From positions 1 to 5,301 of the forward strand of contig CANHWS010000239.1 in the NCBI GenBank assembly GCA_947464365.1: a stretch of DNA of 5,301 bases, read 5' to 3'. This document shows, in pieces, positions 1 to 5,087 of this stretch (its first letter is position 1; every line of letters begins with the position of its first letter). The translations under genes were made by a program, and so were the position numbers. The notes under the pieces are model-generated. The model was not told where the DNA came from. It did no database searches and was given only the letters and a program-made list of their open reading frames with translations. The stretch comes from Cytophagaceae bacterium. Lineage in GTDB: Bacteria; Bacteroidota; Bacteroidia; Cytophagales; Flexibacteraceae.

Positions 1-161
1 CAATGAGGCTAGTTGTTGCCTTGGCTCGCCATGACAAGGTGCCTGATGTTAATCAGGATTTGGCCAAGGGCGAAGCCACCGAACCGCAAAATTGCGCAAA
101 AATGCTGACATGCCCCATATCAATCTCTATCTGCTTGATGGTCTGTGACTTAGGTGCTAGC

Positions 162-704
162 TCAGGGCCTGACATCCAGCACCATTACATAATCATCCAT
201 GACGTATCCCTCACCAATATCCAGGACCTCCTCGCGCCTGACCCTGAAACCTTGCCGGAGATAAAAGGAGTAGGCTGGGTTCAGTTTATTGACATTGAGC
301 TCTAGCTGCATGGCACCAAGGGGCAGCCTATTAACAACTGCCTCCAATAGTAGTTTTCCATAGCCTCTACCTTTGACTGCAGGATCGAGGTATAACTTAT
401 GTAGCCGGTACTCGTCTGGTGCAGAAGGGTGAGGTCCGTAGCTGGCATAGCCAACCCAATTTTCGTCATCTGGCAATCCCTTCTGTTCTGTAGGATTTCC
501 TTGCCCCTCGATCATGATTAACCAGCTGATATCGCCCTCTCTAATTTGGGTTTTAATGGTCTCCAGATTATACATCCGGCCCAACATATACTCGATCTGT
601 GCTTGGCTGATAATCCCTGGATATGCGGCCTGCCATGCCTTGGCAGCGAGTAGGCCAAGGCGCTCAGCATCTATGATTGTAGCCAGACGATAGGTTAGAT
701 TCAT
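162..704 (-). CDS. GNAT family N-acetyltransferase
   Basis: Predicted cytosolic acetyltransferase that moves an acetyl group from acetyl-CoA to an amine; the substrate cannot be read from the sequence. The 180-residue protein has the usual length of a single-domain GNAT. Motif A lies at about residues 104-123 (LYLDPAVKGRGYGKLLLEAV). Its KGRGYG stretch at 111-116 matches the R/Q-x-x-G-x-G/A pyrophosphate-binding loop. The following strand and helix read LELNVNKLNPAYSFYLRQGF (134-153), the typical motif B ending in Y-x-x-x-GF. The C-terminus GEGYVMDDYVM resembles GNATs common in Bacteroidota. The ATG at 702-704 is chosen because the N-terminal strand (LTYRLATIIDAERL) begins immediately. No Shine-Dalgarno sequence precedes it. 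The gene is divergent from the cytochrome gene and stands alone. No U-tract terminator is visible after its stop. The family call is secure; the substrate is unknown. Confidence 0.93.
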   Translation of the reverse strand: MNLTYRLATIIDAERLGLLAAKAWQAAYPGIISQAQIEYMLGRMYNLETIKTQIREGDISWLIMIEGQGNPTEQKGLPDDENWVGYASYGPHPSAPDEYRLHKLYLDPAVKGRGYGKLLLEAVVNRLPLGAMQLELNVNKLNPAYSFYLRQGFRVRREEVLDIGEGYVMDDYVMVLDVRP

Positions 705-967
705 AGGTGCGCTTGGGTCAGGATATTCAGCTAGGTGATGAGGTGTAGCAAGGTACTGGTTTGGCCTGTTAAGATCAAAAAAGAAACCTAATGACTAGGC
801 CATAACATGTAGGCCCTGCCCTAATTTTCTTGATAATGTGTATATAACAGTAGCCATTAAACGTACAAACCGCATCCTAACACCAACCATTTGTCAAAAA
901 GATTTAGACTCAGGTATAGCCTACCATACTATTTTGGTCAGTAAAATATGATTGTTGGTCTTGCATT

Positions 968-1001
968 TTTGTGCATCTGTCTAAACATTGTCCTATATTT
1001 G
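968..1001 (+). promoter_or_regulatory. Candidate Bacteroidota-type promoter for the cytochrome gene
   Basis: TTTG at 968-971 and TATATTTG at 994-1001 match the known Bacteroidota pattern of a -33 TTTG and a -7 TAnnTTTG. The 22-base spacer is slightly longer than usual. Transcription would begin near 1008 and give a leader of about 160 bases before the ATG at 1171. This depends on the organism belonging to the Bacteroidota, which is itself inferred, and such short boxes occur by chance. Confidence 0.35.
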
Positions 1002-1012
1002 GCAAGCCCAAC

Positions 1013-1099
1013 TATTCGCTTGCTCCAGAACCATGGTGTCGATCACCAAAATTTAAGTATCTAGCAAGCGCATTAATCTTGCTTTAATGTCTGCGAATA
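1013..1099 (+). promoter_or_regulatory. Potentially structured 5' leader with alternative pairings
   Basis: Several perfect complementary segments share bases, so they cannot all pair at once. One arrangement pairs TATTCGC (1013-1019) with GCGAATA (1093-1099) around a hairpin of AGCAAG (1063-1068) with CTTGCT (1078-1083). The other pairs CGCTTGCT (1017-1024) with AGCAAGCG (1063-1070), next to CATTAA (1071-1076) with TTAATG (1084-1089); these two helices abut at 1070/1071. A small hairpin TGGTG (1034-1038) with CACCA (1044-1048) fits either form. The layout suggests a switching leader upstream of the cytochrome gene. I recognise no known riboswitch family, and short complementarities in AT-rich DNA can be chance. 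Confidence 0.3.
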
Positions 1100-1149
1100 A
1101 GGCTAGTTCCTACGGCAGATAGGGCAGGATTCTAAACCACCGATCAACC

Positions 1150-1156
1150 AAAAGGA
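1150..1156 (+). promoter_or_regulatory. Weak Shine-Dalgarno-like site for the cytochrome gene
   Basis: AAAAGGA lies 14 bases before the ATG at 1171, somewhat farther than is ideal. It is the only purine-rich ribosome-binding candidate before this start. It could pair with GTTCCT at 1106-1111 (complement AGGAAC, 1153-1158), which would hide it. Confidence 0.3.
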
Positions 1157-1170
1157 ACAACCAAGAATAA

Positions 1171-2175
1171 ATGCGACCACTTCTGCTAAGCAGGAACAAA
1201 CGCTACATGATCTATTTCAGTATCATGGCCGTTGTGATAAGCCTCTTTGTACTGATTTACCTCTTGCTTAAGCCTGTCGAAACGTGGCCTATCCCTGCGC
1301 AGGAGCTAGGTTTCAACAAGGACTTGCGCATCCTGAGGGGGAAATACCTAGTAGAAAATGTTGCCCATTGTGCCCATTGCCACAGCCCAACGGACTCAAC
1401 AAAGTTCGGATTCCCGGTCCTCGAAGGTCGCAAATACAGCGGCGGTTTCCTGATGGGGCATAACCAAGGCCTCCCCGCTGAGCTTTATGCTGCCAACTTA
1501 ACGCCCTATGGCCTCAGCAAGTATCAGGACGACGACCTTTACCGTGCCCTGACCCAAGGTGTCGCCAAAGATGGCCATGTGATGTTCCCGTTGATGCCGT
1601 ATGGTGCGTACAGCAAAATGGACCCTCAAGATGTCTGGTCGATGATCGCCTACCTGCGTACCCTGCCTAGTATCCGGAACGATGTGCCGACCAGCACTGT
1701 TGACTTCCCGGTAGGATTGATCAACAAGTTGAGCCAACCCAGCCCTCAGCCAACGAGTTTTGCTAGCTTGAGCCAAGAGGCTGATCTTGGGGCCTATTAT
1801 GCCAATATTGCGGGCTGCCTAGAGTGCCATAGCCCCGAAAATAGTCGTCACGAGGCCGACTTATCACAAGCAGGGGCTGGTGGGCGTGCTTTCGTTTTGC
1901 CAGGTGGCGGCGTGGTCCGGTCCTCTAATATCACACGAGAGCCAAGGACAGGAATCGGCAGTTGGTCTGCGGACCGTTTTGTGAGCCGGTTCAAACAGTA
2001 TGCAGACTCGGCCTATCGCCCAGAGACAATCCCAGCCGGAGGCGCCAATACCTATATGGCTTGGCATTTCTTTGCTGGTATGGAAGAGGCAGATCTCAGA
2101 CGGATTTACGCTTATCTCCGCACCTTGCCACCTCAAAGTAATCAGGTTGTCCGATATAGCCCAGCATCAAATTAG
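1171..2175 (+). CDS. Membrane-anchored diheme cytochrome c
   Basis: Predicted electron-transfer protein with two class I cytochrome c domains, held in the cytoplasmic membrane by an N-terminal helix with both domains outside the cytoplasm. Residues 1-12 are basic (RNKRY). A hydrophobic stretch follows at about 14-33, acting as signal anchor or uncleaved signal peptide, with no lipobox. The first heme site is C67-A-H-C70-H71, with M142 (PLMPYG) the likely sixth ligand. The second is C216-L-E-C219-H220, with M296 (YMAWHFFAGM) the likely ligand and M304 an alternative. Each domain ends in the typical helix AYLRTLP (160-166 and 314-320). Such diheme proteins often serve as electron-accepting subunits of periplasmic dehydrogenases, but no dehydrogenase gene is adjacent, so its partner is unknown. 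The ATG at 1171 keeps the positive residues before the membrane helix; the ATG at 1207 is a weaker alternative. At 334 residues it appears complete. Confidence 0.92.
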   Translation: MRPLLLSRNKRYMIYFSIMAVVISLFVLIYLLLKPVETWPIPAQELGFNKDLRILRGKYLVENVAHCAHCHSPTDSTKFGFPVLEGRKYSGGFLMGHNQGLPAELYAANLTPYGLSKYQDDDLYRALTQGVAKDGHVMFPLMPYGAYSKMDPQDVWSMIAYLRTLPSIRNDVPTSTVDFPVGLINKLSQPSPQPTSFASLSQEADLGAYYANIAGCLECHSPENSRHEADLSQAGAGGRAFVLPGGGVVRSSNITREPRTGIGSWSADRFVSRFKQYADSAYRPETIPAGGANTYMAWHFFAGMEEADLRRIYAYLRTLPPQSNQVVRYSPASN

Positions 2176-2194
2176 AGCGCTGTATTAAGGTCGA

Positions 2195-2227
2195 TTAGGG
2201 GCTTCTCAGGGGCCGATCAGGGACCAA
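2195..2227 (+). repeat. Three degenerate 11-base tandem units with a shared AGGG core
   Basis: Three consecutive 11-mers can be read directly: TTAGGGGCTTC (2195-2205), TCAGGGGCCGA (2206-2216) and TCAGGGACCAA (2217-2227). The second and third agree at 9 of 11 positions; the first is more diverged. The unit length is close to one helical turn, so the G-runs at 2198, 2209 and 2220 fall on the same face of the duplex. The array starts 19 bases after the cytochrome stop codon. It could be a protein-binding array or a chance short repeat; the function is unknown. Confidence 0.45.
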
Positions 2228-2234
2228 GGGTGGG
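2198..2234 (+). other. Putative G-quadruplex motif
   Basis: Five runs of at least three guanines lie at 2198-2201, 2209-2212, 2220-2222, 2228-2230 and 2232-2234. The loops are 7, 7, 5 and 1 bases. This satisfies the usual G3+N1-7 rule on the coding-strand sense, so the transcript could carry it in the cytochrome 3' end or the glycosyltransferase 5' leader. A competing small hairpin, AGGGT (2227-2231) with ACCCT (2235-2239) around GGG, shares the last runs. No U-tract follows, so it is not a canonical terminator. Folding is inferred only from the pattern. Confidence 0.45.
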
Positions 2235-2281
2235 ACCCTAGATGTAATTTGGCCCTATATTGCAGCACCTATTGGCGATGA

Positions 2282-2301
2282 TGCTGGCACTGAGACCAGC
2301 A
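2282..2301 (+). promoter_or_regulatory. Small stem-loop upstream of the family-2 glycosyltransferase
   Basis: TGCTGG (2282-2287) and CCAGCA (2296-2301) form a perfect 6-bp inverted repeat with an 8-base loop. It ends just before the alternative GTG start at 2303 and 28 bases before the preferred ATG at 2330. It might be a transcription-factor site or an RNA hairpin in the leader. The function is unproven. Confidence 0.3.
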
Positions 2302-2329
2302 AGTGATCAGCTGCCATGGCTTTGCGAAT

Positions 2330-3181
2330 ATGATTTGGCCCAAAATATCTGTTGTCACGACCAACTATAACCTTGCCGACTATCTGGAGCGGACCATCAA
2401 GTCTGTGCTAGACCAAGGTTATCCCAACCTCGAGTACATCATCATCGATGGCGGCAGTACGGATGGTTCGGTTGAGATCATTAAACGATATGCCGACCGG
2501 CTGACCTATTGGGTAACAGAGCCAGACAAAGGGATGTATGATGCGCTCAACAAAGGTTTGCAGCATGCCACTGGTGATATCATGACCTATATCAATAGTG
2601 ATGACCTGATCAGCCCTGGTGCATTATCCTTGGTAGCAGAGCTTTTTGTGGCCTACCCCCAGATCAGCTGGGTTACGGGTACCATCGCCCAGATCGACGA
2701 ACAAGATCGCCTTATCCAAACTGGCCCTTCCGAGCGATGGTCTGCCTTGCGGTACTATAGTCAGGACTACAAATGGATCCAGCAAGAGGGTACTTTTTGG
2801 CGGCGCTCATTATGGGAGGCCGCAGGAGGATACCTGAAAACAGACCTGCAACTTGCGGGTGATTTTGAGCTCTGGTTGCGCTTTTTCGCCCATGCCAAGC
2901 TGTTTAATGCCAGTACCGTCCTAGGGCAATTCCGGATAAGGCGCCAACGCAAAACGTCAGCCATCCATAAGTATGAAGCTGAAGTGGCAAGTTGCTTTGC
3001 TGCCTTAGTTTTGGCCCCAGAGCTAGCCAACCAAGTACTCCAGGTGCGCAGACTAAAGTGGCAGATCAAGCGCCTACCGATTATACGAAGCAGAACGTTG
3101 GCCAAGTTGGCCGCCCTGTATGACTTCCCGCCCGAGATAACGTTTGACCCAGACAACCAATGTCTCAAGCTGACGCAATAA
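2330..3181 (+). CDS. Glycosyltransferase family 2 (GT-A fold)
   Basis: Predicted cytoplasmic inverting glycosyltransferase that moves a sugar from a nucleotide donor to a growing glycan, probably in surface polysaccharide synthesis; donor and acceptor are unknown. From the ATG it has 283 residues. The nucleotide-binding strand ISVVTTNYN (6-14) opens the GT-A domain. D40 lies in DGGSTDGS, followed by the family signature EPDKGMYDALNKG (64-76). The metal-binding DxD-type motif is NSDD (89-92). The acceptor side carries QQEGTFWRR (151-159), and the probable catalytic-base region is AGDFELWLR (176-184). The C-terminal 80 residues are helical and basic, and there is no membrane helix. The ATG at 2330 places the first beta strand at the usual position; an in-frame GTG at 2303 would add nine residues without a better ribosome site. 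No Shine-Dalgarno sequence is seen. The next glycosyltransferase lies 185 bases downstream. Confidence 0.92.
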   Translation: MIWPKISVVTTNYNLADYLERTIKSVLDQGYPNLEYIIIDGGSTDGSVEIIKRYADRLTYWVTEPDKGMYDALNKGLQHATGDIMTYINSDDLISPGALSLVAELFVAYPQISWVTGTIAQIDEQDRLIQTGPSERWSALRYYSQDYKWIQQEGTFWRRSLWEAAGGYLKTDLQLAGDFELWLRFFAHAKLFNASTVLGQFRIRRQRKTSAIHKYEAEVASCFAALVLAPELANQVLQVRRLKWQIKRLPIIRSRTLAKLAALYDFPPEITFDPDNQCLKLTQ

Positions 3182-3198
3182 GGCAGAGTTGCACCTAA

Positions 3199-3242
3199 GG
3201 GCGGCATTGCCTTGGTCTATCATTGATCATCAATGTCCGCCC
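3199..3242 (+). terminator. Stem-loop after the family-2 glycosyltransferase, possible terminator
   Basis: GGGCGGCATTG (3199-3209) pairs with CAATGTCCGCCC (3231-3242) apart from one bulged T, giving about 11 bp around a 21-base loop. It starts 18 bases after the stop codon. The bases that follow (ATTTCAT) are only weakly U-rich, so intrinsic termination is uncertain. A second perfect palindrome in the same segment, CATTGAT-C-ATCAATG (3221-3235), uses the same CAATG, so two folds compete. Confidence 0.4.
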
Positions 3243-3254
3243 ATTTCATAGATA

Positions 3255-3302
3255 AATTGCCACCCAGAAAAGCATCAGCATGCAGGCAACGGTGGCACAA
3301 TT
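3255..3302 (+). promoter_or_regulatory. Second inverted repeat upstream of the GT-B glycosyltransferase
   Basis: AATTGCCACC (3255-3264) is complementary to GGTGGC-AC-AATT (3291-3302) except for a two-base AC bulge. This gives 10 bp around a 26-base loop that itself contains the palindrome GCATGC (3277-3282). It lies 64 bases before the ATG at 3367 and follows directly on the previous stem-loop. It may be a leader structure or operator; nothing identifies its partner. Confidence 0.3.
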
Positions 3303-3366
3303 AACCGAGACGAACCAACGCCAGCGACAAAAGCATCTGGCCAAACCCAACTAAGGCCCAAGCAAC

Positions 3367-4524
3367 ATGCCCGACAAAATTATCGTCTATAACCCGAGCT
3401 CATTTGGTGGTACTTATGACTACATCTTGCAGTTGTTGCCCTCCTTACGTGCCCTGGGTGTGCCAGTCGAGATCTGGATGCCAAGCAATGCACCCACCAC
3501 GGTAGCCGAAGGGCGCAAGCACCTTTTGGCCGACCGTATCGAGGGTGGCAATATCAAAAAGCGTTTTTACTTTTTGTGGCGCAGCCTCATCAGCCCGCTC
3601 AAGTTCTGGACCTATATCCGGACCCAGCCCAATGCTTTGGTCTTGTTCAACGACTATGACCAGATCACGATCCCGTTCTGGGTGCCGCTTTATAAGGCCA
3701 CTAAGGCCAAAGGTCAAGTTTTTGCAGTTGAGCTGCATGACCCCGATCGGGACGAGTTTCCGCCTAGCCTTGGCTATTCGCAGCGCACAATGCTGATGCT
3801 GATGGACATCATGGATATCGGCATCTATCATGAGATCCTGAGTGATCGGCTGTATTACAAACAGAGTCACACACGCTATGCCTCGGTCCCGTTTGGCGAG
3901 TATGCCATGGCCCCTGCCGACTCCGCTATGGTGCAGCAGCTGGTAGCAGCCCGCATCAATCCCGCCGATCCTAGCAGGCCTTTTGTACTAGCCGGCATCA
4001 ACGGCAACATACGGCCCGAAAAGAACTATGACCTCGCGATCAAGGCCCTGCCTCACCACCCCGATCTTAAGCTTATCATTGCTGGGCGGGCTGCTAACTC
4101 AGGTGTTGATACCAACCTTTACCGCAACCTCGCCACTGAGCTTGGTGTGGCAGACCGCATCATCTGGCTGGAGCGCTTTTTGTCGGACGAAGAGCTGAGC
4201 GCCGTGCTAGAAACAACCGACATTATCTTGTTGGCTTATAGTGCGAGCTTCAAGAGCCAAAGTGCCATTTTTGCTAGCCTGATCCCCTTTAGCAGTAATC
4301 TGGTGGCCTCCGAAGGCGAAAACGCCATGGCTAAAGCTGTGCGCAACTATAACCTTGGCGAATTGGTAACACCAGACGATCTAGAATCATTGGTCGAAGG
4401 TATCGGCCGTGCCAAACAATATGTAGGCACCAAACGCCCTGGCTGGTCGGCCTACAAAGCTGCCAATAGCTGGACCAAAAATGCGGAGACGATCTGGGGG
4501 TTGGCTAAAGAGACTAATCAATAG
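3367..4524 (+). CDS. GT-B fold glycosyltransferase (GT4-like)
   Basis: Predicted cytoplasmic or membrane-associated glycosyltransferase with two Rossmann-like domains, likely acting on a polysaccharide or glycoconjugate with the upstream family-2 enzyme. It has 385 residues, normal for GT4. The acceptor domain opens with IIVYNPSSFGGTYDY (5-19), whose glycine turn is the expected loop after the first strand. The donor domain begins around 206 (FVLAGINGNIRPEKNYDLAI), continues with LKLIIAGR (234-241) and RIIWLERFLSDEELSAVL (264-281), and ends with TDIILLAY (284-291), in the order typical of GT4. The usual E-x7-E donor motif is not evident. Its place is taken by SFKSQSAIFASLIPFSSNLVASEG (294-317), close to a subgroup that carries SQSG there. 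A weak AAGG (3353-3356) precedes the ATG by 10 bases. A 6-bp inverted repeat (CAATAG-A-CTATTG, 4519-4531) covers the stop codon. The specificity is unknown. Confidence 0.85.
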   Translation: MPDKIIVYNPSSFGGTYDYILQLLPSLRALGVPVEIWMPSNAPTTVAEGRKHLLADRIEGGNIKKRFYFLWRSLISPLKFWTYIRTQPNALVLFNDYDQITIPFWVPLYKATKAKGQVFAVELHDPDRDEFPPSLGYSQRTMLMLMDIMDIGIYHEILSDRLYYKQSHTRYASVPFGEYAMAPADSAMVQQLVAARINPADPSRPFVLAGINGNIRPEKNYDLAIKALPHHPDLKLIIAGRAANSGVDTNLYRNLATELGVADRIIWLERFLSDEELSAVLETTDIILLAYSASFKSQSAIFASLIPFSSNLVASEGENAMAKAVRNYNLGELVTPDDLESLVEGIGRAKQYVGTKRPGWSAYKAANSWTKNAETIWGLAKETNQ

Positions 4525-4574
4525 ACTATTGTTTGGAGAATATTTGTGGTGCTTTATTAGCTTGTACCTATTCT

Positions 4575-4591
4575 ATTGCTGAGGCAGCAAT
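4575..4591. terminator. Perfect hairpin between convergent genes
   Basis: ATTGCTG-AGG-CAGCAAT is a 7-bp perfect inverted repeat with a 3-base loop. It sits between the GT-B gene and the convergent antitoxin gene and could end transcription from either side. There is no T-run directly after it on either strand, so it is not a textbook intrinsic terminator. The remaining convergent gap (4525-4709) holds only smaller inverted repeats, for example GCTAT-TCATCT-ATAGC at 4621-4636, and no toxin-sized ORF. Confidence 0.4.
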
Positions 4592-4709
4592 GACTGTTGG
4601 CTATATGCACAGGTTTTGTTGCTATTCATCTATAGCGTTGTTCAATTTTTTGATCGGGTGGTAGCGGTGCTATGATGCCCTTGGTAGAGATAATTAGATT
4701 TTCCCAACT

Positions 4710-5000
4710 TTACCCTTTGCGCTCAGCAATCAAAGCCTTAACATCCACTGACACACCCTTGCCCTCTGCTGCTTCTTGCATTCCCCTTGCAAGATTCAGC
4801 CGATTGGCCTCGGTGCTGAAAAGGTGCACGGTCTCTTGCCAACTATTATAGTCTGCTAAGGACACTAGGACCATGGCTTGCCCTTCTGGCCGCTGGATAA
4901 TGATCTCCTGGCCTTGGTCGGCAACTTGTGCAAAGGTGGCGTCTAGGTTTTGTTGGAAGTCGGCGAGGGTGATGGTGGTTGGTTGGTTGTCTGTAGGCAT
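4710..5000 (-). CDS. Phd/YefM family antitoxin, apparently without toxin
   Basis: Predicted type II antitoxin of the Phd/YefM family: a DNA-binding dimer that normally represses its own operon and neutralises a RelE/YoeB-like or Doc-like toxin. The 96 residues match the usual length. The N-terminal domain has ITLADFQQNLDATFAQVAD (10-28), the helix region of the family, then EIIIQRPEGQAMVLVSLADY (32-51), the classic strand pattern. The following NSWQETVHLFSTEANRLNL (52-70) is the YefM-type neutralising helix region, ending in a Gly-rich turn (GKGVSVD). YefM-type toxins normally follow immediately. Here the 185 bases downstream hold no toxin ORF (the longest piece seen there is an 18-codon ATG reading), and the upstream neighbour ends in an unrelated protein. 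It is therefore an orphan antitoxin or regulator, or a decayed pair. The ATG at 4998-5000 is the only plausible start; no Shine-Dalgarno sequence is seen. Confidence 0.88.
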   Translation of the reverse strand: MPTDNQPTTITLADFQQNLDATFAQVADQGQEIIIQRPEGQAMVLVSLADYNSWQETVHLFSTEANRLNLARGMQEAAEGKGVSVDVKALIAERKG

Positions 5001-5021
5001 AACAAAAAGTGCTGTTTAAGG

Positions 5022-5060
5022 TCAAAAACAACCCCCAGTAGTTAAGTACTGAGGGCTGTT
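5022..5060 (-). terminator. Rho-independent terminator of the gene at the right edge
   Basis: Given in plus-strand coordinates, AACAACCCCCAGTA (5027-5040) pairs with TACTGAGGGCTGTT (5047-5060) around the loop GTTAAG. The stem is 14 bp with two G-U pairs in the minus-strand RNA. Read leftward it runs into a T-tract (GTTTTTG, about 5022-5028), the canonical intrinsic terminator layout. It begins 27 bases after the stop codon of the edge gene and ends about 21 bases before the antitoxin start. The antitoxin is therefore likely transcribed separately or through read-through. Confidence 0.82.
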
Positions 5061-5087
5061 CTGAAAGTCAAGGAAGAATGGTAGGGA

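Larger units (their letters stand above)
705..1170. other. Divergent intergenic region between the acetyltransferase and cytochrome genes
   Basis: This gap of 466 bases lies between the start codons of two divergently transcribed genes. It is AT-richer than the flanking genes and has no credible coding region on either strand. Its right half holds a candidate promoter and a paired leader for the cytochrome gene, listed separately. A weaker sigma70-like alternative is TTGTCA at 891-896 and TATAGC at 915-920, spaced 18 bases. I found no convincing promoter for the leftward gene: no CAAAnnTA (the reverse of TAnnTTTG) lies close upstream of 704. Confidence 0.6.

Noticed and set aside
42..57. Hairpin CCTGAT-GTTA-ATCAGG as a terminator for the acetyltransferase gene
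   Set aside because: It is a perfect 6-bp repeat, but it lies over 100 bases past the stop and has no T-run on the minus strand.
53..175. 40-codon minus-strand reading starting inside the end of the acetyltransferase gene (MSGPELAPKSQTIKQIEI...)
   Set aside because: It starts with an ATG overlapping the upstream stop, but there is no ribosome site, no family resemblance and no terminator. It is too short to claim; conservation in relatives would be needed.
3..305. 100-codon open reading on the plus strand at the left edge
   Set aside because: Its right half lies antisense to the well-supported acetyltransferase and the translation has no recognisable domain or ribosome site.
891..920. Sigma70-like promoter TTGTCA / TATAGC
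   Set aside because: The spacing is acceptable but the -10 match is only partial, and the organism probably uses a different consensus. It is kept only as an alternative in the intergenic entry.
1498..2136. Minus-strand open readings within the cytochrome gene
   Set aside because: They are shadows of a gene with two intact CxxCH heme sites; their translations show no domain.
2227..2239. AGGGT-GGG-ACCCT hairpin as a terminator for the cytochrome gene
   Set aside because: It has only 5 bp, a 3-base loop and no T-run after it.
2767..3207. Minus-strand 146-codon reading within the family-2 glycosyltransferase
   Set aside because: It is antisense to a gene with all GT-A motifs and has low-complexity, non-family translation.
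3445..3870. Minus-strand 141-codon reading within the GT-B glycosyltransferase
   Set aside because: It is a frame shadow of a clear GT-B gene with no independent support.
4846..5031. 61-codon minus-strand reading overlapping the antitoxin gene
   Set aside because: It is in another frame over the antitoxin start, rich in Arg, Pro and His as expected of a shadow, and shows no toxin features.
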